From the NCBI RefSeq assembly GCF_022539505.1, contig NC_061510.1, positions 93,636,292-93,700,291 on the forward strand: a stretch of DNA of 64,000 nt, read 5' to 3'. The DNA comes from Lolium rigidum (Eukaryota > Streptophyta > Magnoliopsida > Poales > Poaceae). The notes beneath the pieces were generated by a model. The model was not told where the DNA came from, did not search any database, and saw only the letters and a program-made list of their open reading frames with translations. Numbering within the stretch: position 1 is the stretch's first letter; the number at the start of each line of letters is the position of its first letter. The position numbers were made by a program, and so were the translations under genes. This document shows, piece after piece, positions 45,309 to 56,260 of this stretch.

Positions 45309-45537
45309 TCTGAGCACTGATGCTTGCAACCGTGAGTAGACTCAAGTCGAGCAACCCGATGTCTATAGTTTTCTTCAGGTGCCGTTGACACATTGTTGTT
45401 TTATTTCAAGGGGCATTTCTTCATGCACCTTGAGCATCGTTGATGCCACTGTTTGTAAGGTTATCGGCAGCAAATTATTTGAGTGATCAGCTCGTGTTGC
45501 AGGTTTTGCTAAACCCGTTGTATGTGCAACTTTGCTT

Positions 45538-45948
45538 TCAATCGATGCATGTCTTGACAGAAGCTCTCGAATAGATCGGTGGCACTAGATCTGCCGATGA
45601 CTCCATCGCTCTTTGATACTTCTGTAATGTAAAGCATCGAGCGTGGGTCGTTTTCGTACGTGTTTCATGATCCTTGCTATCCACGGCACTCTTTGAGGCA
45701 TCTATAGCAAAGGAAAAGAGCAAGGTCCCCGTCGTTTCATGATCCTTGCTATCTGTGGCGCTCTTTGAGGCATCTATAGCGAAGGAAAAGAGCAAGGTCT
45801 CCGTTGTTTCATGATCCTTGCTACCTGCGGCACTCTTTGAGGCATCTATAGCAAAGGAAAAGAGCAAGGTCTCCGTTGTTTCATGATCCTTGCTATCTGC
45901 GGCACTCTTTGAGGCATCTATAGCAAAGGTAAAGAGCAAGGTCCCCAT
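45538..45948 (-). CDS. Repeat-containing hypothetical protein of E
   Basis: An open frame of 136 codons on the coding strand of E. It contains four copies of a 24-residue unit built on TLLFSFAIDASKSA followed by DSKDHET, encoded by a 72-bp DNA repeat (GTTTCATGATCC at 45662, 45734, 45806 and 45878). Because the period is a multiple of three the frame survives every repeat. Differences between copies include both silent changes and changes to residues. No homologous family is recognised. Whether it is translated is unknown; it may be a by-product of a DNA repeat. Confidence 0.35.
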   Translation of the reverse strand: MGTLLFTFAIDASKSAADSKDHETTETLLFSFAIDASKSAAGSKDHETTETLLFSFAIDASKSATDSKDHETTGTLLFSFAIDASKSAVDSKDHETRTKTTHARCFTLQKYQRAMESSADLVPPIYSRASVKTCID

Positions 45949-45950
45949 TG
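45650..45950. repeat. 72-bp tandem repeat, four copies
   Basis: The period is exactly 72 bp, judged from the spacing of GTTTCATGATCCTTGCTA. Identity between units is about 90% or more by eye. The repeat ends near 45950 in a partial unit. Confidence 0.92.
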
Positions 45951-47206
45951 ATTTTGCATCATAGCACTCGTAGTTTCAGAGGCTTTTTTAGAGTGCAATC
46001 TCTGGGCGTATTTTCCATCGCACCGATGTTCGTTGAAATATACGAGCAAGGTTCCTGATGATGTAGTTCGGGTGTCCCGAGTTACTGCAATTCTTCAAAA
46101 CTTGAGTCTTCATATCTTCTTAGGTTCCAGCGAACCGGCGCTCCCGATGGGAGTAATAGTCTTCAAATCTTCTTGAATTCCAACGAACTAGCGCTCCCGA
46201 TGGGAGTAACCACAATAGCTCGAAGATATTCTAGGAGCCCCCGAGTAATTCTAGCGCTCCCGATGGGATCGCGTCGGGTCGATATTAAATAAGATGATAT
46301 CCATTGAATATTCCAGATGATGAATCCTCCAACCCGAGAGTGCACCAGGAGAAGATATATCCAGAGCCGAAGAAGATAAGTCCATCGAGTAGTCATAGAT
46401 GATATATCCAGAGCCGAGGAAATTTTAACCAGAGCCGAAGAAGTCAGGTCCATTAGCTCGGCTGCAGCGAGGCCGATATGGAAGCAGGTCGCATTGCAGA
46501 CACGAGCGAAGTAATCAATATTTGAGGTGACGGGCGCAGCCAAAATAATTCCACGGCCAGAAGTAGTTGATGAAGAGAACGGGTGAGCACCCGAATATAT
46601 CGGGCCCGTAACGTCGGGTCCGCAGCAGGCGAGCTCCCGAGAAGTTGAATCCGCATTATTGGGTCCAAGACAGGCGAGCCCCGAGTGCGCGATGGCGGGC
46701 ACGGTCAACCGAGCAGCGCAGTCGACGGGCAAGCTCCCGAATATATCAACTCCTCGATGCAACAAGCGAGCCCTGAGCGTGGCGACTGTGCACGGTGAAG
46801 CAGTCGAATCTTGTTCCGATCTGCAGTCATATTACAGCGCAAAAAAACTGTGCACAAATAATAGTACGAGCCAAAAATATTTGGCTAAATTAAATTTTGC
46901 ATGTAGTAATTAATTAGAAATATATCACCTGATATTTTTGTTTCGGATGTTCGTTGCTGATAGACTTCGTTTGACTTGATCCATATAAGGGAGAAGCACA
47001 GCCGATGAAGATGGCGCAGCTAACGTGTGTCGGGTGCAACCGATATAACAGGTCCATGCCCGAATATGGCGAGCACATGATGGCGAGTTATTTCCTCTGG
47101 ACTACTGTCGCGCTGACGCAGTATCCTATGGCCTTGTCGTCGTACGTGAGTTTAGCAATTTTGATCGAGCTTCTTTTTCTTTTCTTCCCTCACGTCTGGT
47201 GGTGCT
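45951..47206. other. Interior of E without a recognised gene
   Basis: Holds further partial GCTCCCGATGGGA modules (46139-46275), and a minus-strand open frame of 200 codons (46765-46163) with no recognisable domain and a repeated PIGSA(R/S)-type element that simply reflects the DNA module. The last bases (GTGCT, 47202-47206) are the target duplication of D. Confidence 0.45.
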
Positions 47207-48805
47207 TGATACGTCTCAAACGTATCTATAATTTATTATGTTCCATGCTAGTTTTATGACAATACTCACATGTTTTATATACACTTTACATCATTTTGAT
47301 GCATTTTCCGGCACTAACCTATTAACAAGATGCCGAAGTGCCAGTTCCTATTTTCTGTTGTTTTTGGTTTCAGAAATCTTACACAGGAAATATTCTCGGA
47401 ATTGGACGAAACAAAAGCCCACGGTCTTATTTTCCACGGAGCTTTCCAGAACACCGAAGGAGAGACGAAGAGGGGCCAAGGTGGCCCCACACCCTAGGGC
47501 GGCGCAGCATGGAGAGGGGCGCACCGGACTTTGGGGTGGGCCCCTCGGGCGCCCTCCGACTCTGCCCCTTCGCCTATTTATTCTCTCCGTCGCGAAAACC
47601 CTAGTACCGAGAGCCACGATATGAGAAAAGTTCCAGAGACGCCGTCACCGCCAATCCCATCTCGGGGGATTCAGGAGATCACCTCCGGCACCCTGCCGGA
47701 GAGGGGAATCATCACTCGGAGGACTCTACATCATCATGCCCGCCTCCGGATTGATGCGTGAGTAGTTCATCCTTGGACTATGGGTCCATAGCAGTAGCTA
47801 GATGGTTGTCTTCTCCTCTTGTGCTATCATGTTTAGATCTTGTGAGCTGCCTATCATGATCAAGATCGTCTATTTGTAATGCTACATGTTGTGTTTGTTG
47901 GGATCCGATGAATATAGAATACTATGTCAAGTTGATTATTGATCTATCATATATGTGTTGTTTATGATATTGCATGCTCTCCGTTGCTAGTAGAGGCTCT
48001 GGCGAAGTTGATACTTGTGACTCCAAGAGGGGGTATTTATGCTCGATAGTGGGTTCATGCCTCCGCTGAATGCGGGACGATGACGAGAAAGTTCTAAGGT
48101 TGTGGATGTGCTGTTGCCACTAGGGATAAAACATCAATGCTTTGTCTAAGGATATTCGTGTTGATTACATTACGCACCATACTTAATGCAATTGTCAGTT
48201 GTTTGCAACTTAATACTGGAAGGGGTGCGGATGCTAACCCGAAGGTGGACTTTTTAGGCATAGATGCATGCTTTGGATAGCGGTCTATGTTGTTTGTCGT
48301 AATGTCCTAAGTAAATCTCATATTAGTCATCATGATATGTATGTGCATTGTTATGCCCTCTCTATTTGTCAATTGCCCAACTGTAATTTGTTCACCCAAC
48401 ATGTTATTTATCTTATTGGAGAGACACCACTAGTGAACTGTGGACCCCGGTCCATTATTTTACATCTGAAATACAATCTACTGCAATCATTGATCTCTGT
48501 TCTTTGCAAACAAACATCATTCTCCACACCATACGTTTAATCCTTTGTTTACATTAAGCCGGTGAGATTGACAACCTCACTGTTAAGTTGGGGCAAAGTA
48601 TTTTGATTGTGTTGTGCAGGTTCCAAGTTGGCGCCGGAATCCCTGGTGTTGCGCCGCACTACACTCCTCCACCAACAACCTTCACGTGGCCTTCATCTCC
48701 TACTGGTTCGAGAACCTTGGTTTCTTTCTGAGGGAAAACTTGCTGCTTTGCGCATCACACCTTCCTCTTGGGGTTCCCAACGGATGTGTGCATCACGCGC
48801 CATCA
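47207..48805 (+). repeat. 5' LTR of element D
   Basis: TGATACGTCTCAAACGTATC to GCGCCATCA. CCTATTTATTCTCTCC at about 47572-47587 is the likely promoter TATA region, followed by GCGAAAACCCTAG. Confidence 0.92.
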
Positions 48806-48816
48806 AGACTATTTTC

Positions 48817-48835
48817 TGGCGCCGTTGTCGGGGAG
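48817..48835 (+). other. Primer binding site of element D (tRNA-Asp type)
   Basis: TGGCGCCGTTGTCGGGGAG, one mismatch to the complement of plant tRNA-Asp(GUC), 11 nt after the LTR end. Confidence 0.85.
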
Positions 48836-49014
48836 ATCAAGACACGCTGCAAGGGGAGTCTCCCACATCCAATCTCTTTACTTTGTTTATTGTCTTGCTT
48901 TACTTTATTTTATTTTCTGTCTTGTTTGCTTTCTTTATACCAAAAATACAAAAAAAAATAGTTACTTGCATTTACTTTATTTAGTTTGCTTTACTTATTT
49001 TTATTACTGTTAAA

Positions 49015-51035
49015 ATGAATACTCCTGAGAACACTAAGTTGTGTGATTTCACTACCACCAATAACAATGATTTTATATGCAGTCCTATTGCTCCACCTGC
49101 TACTACAGCAGAATTTTATGAAATTAAACCTGCTTTACTAAATCTTGTTATGGGAGAGCAATTTTATGGTGTTAGTTCTGATGATGCTGCTGCCCATCTT
49201 TATAATTTTGTTTAACTTTGTGAAATGCAAAAGTATAAGGATGTAGATGGAGACATTATAAAACTGAAATTGTTTCCTTTCTCCCGAAGAGGAAGAGCTA
49301 AAGATTGGTTGCTATCTTTGCCTAAGAATAGTATTGATTCATGGACTAAATGTAAAGATGCTTTCATTGGTAGATATTATCCTCCTGCTAAAATCATATC
49401 TTTGAGAAGTAGCATAATGAATTTTAAGCAATTGGATAATGAACATGTTGCTCAAGCATGGGAAAGAATGAAATCTTTGGTAAAGAATTGCCCCACCCAT
49501 GGACTAACTACTTGGATGATCATCCAAACCTTTTATGCAGGATTGAATTTTTCTTCCAGGAACCTATTGGATTTAGCTGCTGGAGGTACTTTTATGTCCA
49601 TCACTTTGGGGGCGGCAACAAAGTTTCTTGATGATATGATGATCAACTACTCTGAATGGCACACTGAAAGGACTCCACAAGGTAAGAAGGTAAATTTTGT
49701 TGAAGAAACCTCCTCCTTGAGTGATAAGATTGATGTGATTATGTCTATGCTTGTTAATGGTAGAGCTAATGTTGATCCTAATAATGTTCCTTTAGCTTCA
49801 TTGGTTGCTCAAGAAGAGCATGTTGATGTGAACTTCATTAAAAATAGTAACTTCAACAACAATGCTTATAGGAATAATTCTGGTAACAACTATAGGCCAT
49901 ATCCTTCTAATAATAGTAATGGTTATGGTAATTCTTATGGTAATTCTTACAACAATAGTAGGAGTGTACCCTCTGGTCTCGATGTCATGCTTAAAGAATT
50001 CATTAGTACACAAACTGCTTTTAACAAATCTGTTGAACAAAAGCTTGGTAAAATTGATGTTCTTGCTTCTAAGGTTGATAGTCTTGCTGCTGATGTTGAT
50101 CTTTTAAAATTGAAAGTTATGCGTAATGAAGATAAACATATTAAGTCATTTGCTACAGCAAACTCCATACAAGTTCTAATTAATGACAATATTAGATTGA
50201 TGGCTGAATTGCTTCACATGTTGCTAAACCTCCTACTATCAATGGTAAAATAATTGGTGTTGGCAATGTTTCTACTCCTAGTGCAAAGCGTGCAAAATTG
50301 CCTGAAACTGCTGAAACTGCTAAAACTGCTTGTGATGAAAGTGCTGAAATTTTTCAGAATATTGGGGACATCGACCCCATTTCTTTAGATCATAATGGTT
50401 TAGATTTTGATGATTGTCATATCTCTGAAGTTATTAAGTTCTTGCAAAACCTTGCTAGAAGTCCTAATGCTAGTGCTATAAATTTGGCCTTTACAAAACA
50501 TATTACAAATGCTCTCATCAAAGCTAGAGAAGAGAAATTAAGACTTGAAACTTCTATTCCTAGGAAGTTGGAAGATGGTTGGGAGCCCATCATTAAAATG
50601 AGGGTCAATGATTTTGATTGTAATGCTTTATGTGATCTTGGTGCAAGTATTTCTGTCATGCCTAAGAAACTCTATGATATGCTTGACTTGCCACCATTGA
50701 AAAATTGTTATTTGGATGTTAATCTCGCTGATAGTTCTATAAAGAAACCTTTGGGGAGGATTGATAATGTTCATATTACGGTTAACAATAACCATGTCCC
50801 CGTTGACTTTGTTGTCTTGGATATCGAATGCAATGCATCTTGTCCTATTATTTTGGGAAGATCTTTTCTTCGAACTGTTGGTGCTACTATTGATATGAAG
50901 GAACGAAATTTTAAGTATCAATTCCCGCTCAAGAAAGGTATGGAACACTTCCCTAGAAAGAGAATGAAGTTACCTTTTGATTCTATTATTAGAATAAATT
51001 ATGATGGTGACGATTCATCTCTTGATGTTACTTGA
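49015..51035 (+). pseudogene. Gag-protease of element D, broken
   Basis: The ATG at 49015 opens MNTPENTKLCDFTTTNNN. An in-frame TAA stands at 49213-49215 where element C has GAA. The same frame then continues through the gag block (GRAKDWLLSLPKNSIDSWTK, near 49290-49350) and the Asn/Gly/Tyr-rich linker (about 49850-49960) to 50253. Near 50208 about 90 bp present in C are missing, which shifts the frame. The protease part follows in another frame (to 51035), with DLGASISVMP near 50635-50665 and CPIILG near 50840. The product would be capsid/nucleocapsid and protease of the particle. Confidence 0.88.
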
Positions 51036-51048
51036 GTTACACTTTCTG

Positions 51049-51097
51049 CGCCTAGCTGAAAGGCGTTAAAGAAAAGCGCTTATGGGAGACAACCCAT
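51049..51097 (+). other. Paired hairpins after the protease stop (D)
   Basis: CGCCT (51049-51053) pairs with AGGCG (51061-51065) around AGCTGAA. ATGGG (51082-51086) pairs with CCCAT (51093-51097) around AGACAA. AAGCGCTT lies between them. Stems and loops are identical in A and C, while surrounding bases vary. Confidence 0.55.
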
Positions 51098-53604
51098 TAT
51101 TTTATTTCTGCACTTTTTTGTTTTATATTTGTGTCTTGGAAGTTATTACTACTGTAGCAACCTCTCCTTATCTTTACTTTATTGCATTGTTGTGCCAAGT
51201 AAAGTCTTTGATAGTAAGATTGATACTAGATATGGATTTCTGCGTAGAAACAGATTTCTAGCTGTCACGAATTTGAGTAGAACCCTCTGTAGGAAACTCA
51301 GAAAAATCTGCGAAAATTCATGAGTGATCCTCAGATATGTACGCAACTTTAATTCAATTTGAGCTTCTTCATCTGAGCATGTTAAGTGCCTCTAAAAAAT
51401 TCGTCTTTACGGACTGTTCTGTTTTGACAGATTCTGCCTTTTATTTCACATTGCCTCTTTTACTGTGTTGAGTGGATTTCTTTGCTCCATTAACTTTCAG
51501 TAGCTTTGAGGAATGTCCATAAGTGTTAGGAGTGATTGTGTCCTCTCTGAACATGTGAATTTTTTGATTATGCACTAACCCTCTAATGAGTTTGTTTTGA
51601 GTTTGGTGTGGAGGAAGTTTTCAAGGGTCAAGAGAGGAGGATGATATAATATGATCAAGAAGAGTGAGAAGTCTAAGCTTGGGGATACCCCCGTGGTTCA
51701 TCCCTGCATATTTCAAGAAGACTCAAGCATCTAAGCTTGGGGATGCCCAAGGCATCCCCTTCTCCATCGACAACTTATCAGGTCACCTCTAGTGAAACTA
51801 TATTTTTATTCCGTCACATCTTATGTGCTTTACTTGGAGCGTCTCGTATGCTTTTATTTTTGTTTTTGTTTGAATAAACTCGGATCCTAGCATTCTTTGT
51901 GTGGGAGAAAGACACGCTCCGTTGTTTCATATGAACACTGGTGTTCTTAGCTTTACTTTTAATGTTCATGGCGAAGGTTGAAAACCGCTTTGTTCATTGC
52001 TATTTGGTTCGAAACAGAAAATGATCCATGTGGTAATTGGTATATTGTCTTGAATAATTTGATACTTGGCAATTGTTTTGAGCTCTAAAATAGATCATGT
52101 TTAAGCTCTTGCATCATGTAGATTGAACCTATTAGTGAAGAATTACTGTAGAGCTTGTTGAAATTTGGTTTGCATGATTGGTCTCTCTAAAGTCTAGATA
52201 TTTTCATGTAAAGGTGTTTGAACAACAAGGAAACAGTGTAGAGTCTTATAATGCTTGCAATATGTTCTTATGTAAGTTTTGTTGTACCGGTTCATACTTG
52301 TGTTGCTTCAAACAACCTTGCTAGCCAAAGCCTTGTACTGAGAGGGAATGCTTCTCGTGCATCCAAAACCTTGAGCCAAAACCTATGCCATTTGTGTCCA
52401 CCATAACTACCTACTATGTGGTATTTCTCTGCCATTCCAAGTAAATTGCCTGCGTGCTACCTTTAAAATTTCATTCCTTGTCTTTGCAATACATAGCTCA
52501 TGGGAAAATAGCTTAAAAAACTATTGTGGTATTGAATATGTTGCTTATGTATCTTATTTCTTATAAGTTGCTTGTTGAGCGGTAACCATGTTTCGGGGAC
52601 GCCATCAACTCGTTACACCTTAGTTGAATATCATGTGAGTTGCTATGCATGTTCGTCTTGTCTGAAGTAAGGGTGATTTATCATGATTAAATGGTTTGAG
52701 TATGCATATTGTTAGAGAAGAACATTGGGCCGCCAACTAAAGCCATGAATCATGGTGGAAGTTTCAGTTTGGACATTAATCCTCAATCTCTTATGAGAAT
52801 ATTATCTGTTGTTGAATGCTTAAGCATTAAAGAGGAGTCCGTCCCGGTATGGATGTCCCTAAGTTGAGATTTATCAAAAACGAGAAATCAAATGTGATCT
52901 ATCTCCTTGGACCTCTGTACATGTGACATAGAGGTACCCCTTTGTGACACTTGGTTGAAACATATGTAATGCAATGATAATCCATGGAAATCCGAGCTAA
53001 TTAGGACAAGGTGTGACACTATTGGTATTCTATGCACGAGGCTTGCAACTTATAGGACGTTTTATGCATAACACATATGAATTATTACTACCGTTGACAA
53101 AATTGTTTCTATGTCTTCAAAATAAAAAGCTCTAGCACAAGAGTAATCCATGCTTCCTCTCGCGAAGGGCCTTTCTTTTACTTTATGTTGAGTCAGTTTA
53201 CCTACTTCTTTCTATCTTAGAAGCAAACACTTGTGTCAACTGTGTGCATTGATTCTTACATACTTGCTTATTTGCATTCACCATATTACTTTGTATTGAC
53301 AATTATCCATGAGATATACGTGTTGAAGTTGAAAGCAACTACTGAAACTTATATCTTCCTTTGTGTTGCTTCAAAACCTTCTATTAAGAATTTATTGCTT
53401 TATGAGTTAACTCCTATGCAAGACTTATTGATGCTTGTCTTGAAAGTACTATTCATGAAAATTCTTTGCTATATGATCAGTTGTTTAGTCATTATCTTTA
53501 CCATTGCTTCGAATCACTTCATTCATCTCATATACTTTACAATAGTATTGATCAAGATTATGATAGCAGCATGTCACTTCAGAAATTATACTTGTTATCA
53601 TTTA

Positions 53605-53624
53605 CCTACTCGAGGGCGAGTAGG
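53605..53624 (+). other. Hairpin upstream of the polypurine tract (D)
   Basis: CCTACTCG (53605-53612), loop AGGG, CGAGTAGG (53617-53624), followed directly by AACTAAGCTTAGGGATGC and the 3' LTR. Confidence 0.7.
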
Positions 53625-53643
53625 AACTAAGCTTAGGGATGCT

Positions 53644-55239
53644 TGATACGTCTCAAACGTATCTATAATTTCTTATGTTCCATGCTAGTTTTATGACAAT
53701 ACTCACATGTTTTATATACACTTTACATCATTTTGATGCATTTTCCGGCACTAACCTATTAACAAGATGTCGAAGCGCCAGTTCCTGTTTTCTGTTGTTT
53801 TGGTTTCAGAAATCTTACACAGGAAATATTCTCGGAATTGGATGAAACAAAAGCCCACTGTCTTATTTTCCATGGAGCTTTCCAGAACAGCGAAGGAGAG
53901 ACGGAGAGGGGCCAAGGTGGCCCCACACCCTAGGGTGGCGCGGCCTGGAGGGGGGGCACCGGCCTGTGGGGTGGGCCCCTCGGGCGCCCTCCGACTTTGC
54001 CCCTTCGCCTATTTATTCTCTCCGTCGCGAAAACCCTAGTACCGAGAGCCACAATACGAGAAAAGTTCTAGAGACGCCGTCGCCGCCAATCCCATATCGG
54101 GGGATTCAGGAGATCACCTTCGGCACCCTGCCGTAGAGGGGAATCATCACCGGAGGACTCTACATCATCATGCCCGCCTCCGGATTGATGCGTGAGTAGT
54201 TCATCCTTGGACTATGGGTCCATAGCAGTAGCTAGATGGTTGTCTTCTCCTGTTATGCTATCATGTTCAGATCTTGTGAGCTGCCTATCATGACCAAGAT
54301 CGTCTATTTGTAATGCTACATGTTGTGTTTGTTGGGATCCGATGAATATGGAATACTATGTCAAGTTGATTATTGATCTATCATATATGTGTTGTTTTTG
54401 ATCTTGCATGCTCTCCATTGCTAGTAGAGGCTTTGGCCAAGTTGATACTTGTGACTCCAAGAGAGGGTATTTATGCTCGATAGTGGGTTCATGCCTCCAT
54501 TGAATCTGGGACAGTGACAGAAAGTTCTAAGGTTATGGATGTGTTGTTGCCACTAGGGATCAAACATCAATGCTTTGTCTAAGGATATTCGTGTTGATTA
54601 CATTACGCACCATACTTAATGCAATTGTCTGTTGTTTGCAACTTAATACTGGAAGGGGTGCGGATGCTAACCCGAAGGTGGACTTTTTAGGCATAGATGC
54701 ATGCTGGATAGCGGTCTATGTTCTTTGTTGTAATGCCCTAAGTAAATCTCATATTAGTCATCATGATATGTATGTGCATTGTTATGCCCTCTCTATTTGT
54801 CAATTGCCCAACTGTAATTTGTTCACCCAACATGCTATTTATCTTATTGGAGAGACACCACTAGTGAAATGTGGACCCCGGTCCATTCTTTTACATCTGA
54901 AATACAATCTATCGCAATCTTCGTTCTCTGTTGTTCTTCGCAAGCAAACATCATTCTCCACACCATACGTTTAATCCTTTGTTTACAGCAAGCCGGTGAG
55001 ATTGACAACCTCACTGTTAAGTTGGGGCAAAGTATTTTGATTGTGTTGTGCAGGTTCCACGTTGGCGCCGGAATCCCTAGTGTTGCGCCGCACTACACTC
55101 CTTCACCAATAACCTTCATGTGGCCTTCATCTCCTACTGGTTCGATAACCTTGGTTTCTTTCTGAGGGAAAACTTGCTGCTGTGTGCATCACACCTTCCT
55201 CTTGGGGTTCCCAACGGACGTGTGCATCATGCGCCATCA
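53644..55239 (+). repeat. 3' LTR of element D
   Basis: 1596 bp, TGATACGTCTCAAACGTATC to GCGCCATCA. Collinear with the 5' LTR apart from a few short indels and scattered substitutions. Confidence 0.92.
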
Positions 55240-55244
55240 GTGCT

Positions 55245-55658
55245 CCACAGTCTCGCTTGGTTAAGTCAGTTCCTGGCCTTTAACGTACCAGCATAAATCT
55301 TGACAGGAGACATGGCCACGTGAGGCGACCAAGAATCGAATAGGGCTTTTCCTTTTCCTTGGAAGTTGCCATATAAACTCTTTTCTTTTCTCGTTCCTTT
55401 TTTTTCCTTCTCTTCTCTGTGATCAGTAGTGCAGCCGATGACTTGATCAATCGAACGAGTAGATCACTGGAACAAATAGGTCCTTGCCGCCTGCAGGTTG
55501 ACTTCTTCCTAGATGCGATCTGGACACGTTGATGATGACGAATCTTGACTTCTTTTTCTCGATTTCAGCGATCTTGCCGATGATGTTGATGATGAACTTG
55601 ACGGATCTCGCCCGGATGACAAAATCCAGTCGTCGCGCTTCCCACAGACGGTGCCAAT
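55245..55658 (-). other. 5' interior of element E with primer site
   Basis: Region between the right target duplication of D and the right LTR of E. On the minus strand the LTR is followed by AT and then TGGCACCGTCTGTGGG (55656-55641), a typical plant LTR-retrotransposon primer site. The rest has only a short basic open frame (about 55680-55447) that begins in the LTR and has no known domain. Confidence 0.6.
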
Positions 55659-56139
55659 TGACGAGGCGATTCCTCGGCAATGCCCACCATGAGGGGCTTG
55701 GGTTTTAGAGAAAGGCGACGATGGAAGTTCCGGGAGCGAGGCAGTACACGACGTACCCAGGTTCACGTCCCCGCGGTGGAGGATCGCTACGTCCTGCTAG
55801 CAACCCTGTATATGAACATATGTGTACAGGGGGCCGCCATAGGCGGAGTTGTTGGATCTAGTCTAGTTCTAATCCGCGGGTTGCGGTTTCTAGGCGTGTC
55901 GCCTCCATGATTTATGTTTCTGAATATGTCCCCTAAAGGGTGCCCCTGCCTGGCTTTATATATCAGCCAAGCTAGGGTTTACAAGAGTCCTAGTAGGATT
56001 CATATTGGAGTCTTCTTTCCTTGTAGTCCAAGTTGTTAACGCTTGCAGGTGCAGCTTGTCGAGTCCTTGTGCTGGTCCATCTTCATAGTTTGCACCGGGT
56101 ATGGTAATGTCGAGTACCCGAAGGGTTATGCCCACGTCA
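55659..56139 (-). repeat. 5' LTR of element E
   Basis: 481 bp, collinear with 44187-44667. The TATATAAA box is at 55955-55962 on the minus strand. The outer end GCCCACGTCA abuts the CTTTA duplication. Confidence 0.9.
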
Positions 56140-56260
56140 CTTTACTTTATTTTATTTTCTATCTTGTTTGCTTTCTTTATATCAAAAACACAAACAAAAT
56201 TAGTTACTTGTTTTACTTTACTTAATTTAGTTTGCTTTACTTATTTTTATTACTGTTAAA

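Larger units (their letters stand above)
51036..53643 (+). other. Non-coding 3' region of element D
   Basis: 2.6 kb from the protease stop to the 3' LTR, without a credible gene; only short scattered frames are present. It contains the hairpin pair (51049-51097), two internal copies of TCTAAGCTTGGGGAT (about 51673 and 51731; the second forms GGGGATGCC-CAA-GGCATCCCC), and the hairpin next to the polypurine tract (53605-53624). Homologous to the same region in A and partly in C. Confidence 0.75.
47207..55239 (+). mobile_element. Gag-protease LTR retrotransposon D, complete
   Basis: An 8,033-bp element flanked by GTGCT at 47202-47206 and 55240-55244. LTRs are 47207-48805 (1599 bp) and 53644-55239 (1596 bp). 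A tRNA-Asp-type primer site (48817-48835), a gag-protease frame (49015-51035), 2.6 kb of non-coding 3' region and a polypurine tract at 53625-53643 complete it. It has no polymerase genes and is therefore non-autonomous. It is the youngest layer of the F-C-E-D nest. Confidence 0.93.
44187..56139 (-). mobile_element. Non-autonomous LTR retrotransposon E
   Basis: The ends TGACGAGGCGG and GCCCACGTCA are flanked by CTTTA at 44182-44186 and 56140-56144. Both LTRs are 481 bp (44187-44667, 55659-56139) and differ at about 15 positions (3%). A primer site at 55641-55656 and a polypurine tract at 44668-44679 set the orientation as minus. Without inserted element D, E is only 3.9 kb. Its interior (44668-47206 plus 55245-55658) has no recognisable gag, protease or polymerase. 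Instead it has tandem repeats, repeated polypurine-tract modules and short unrecognised frames. It must depend on proteins from another element. Confidence 0.88.

Noticed and set aside
48817..48835. tRNA-Asp gene
   Set aside because: Only 19 nt match the complement of the tRNA 3' end and no cloverleaf follows; it is a retrotransposon primer binding site.
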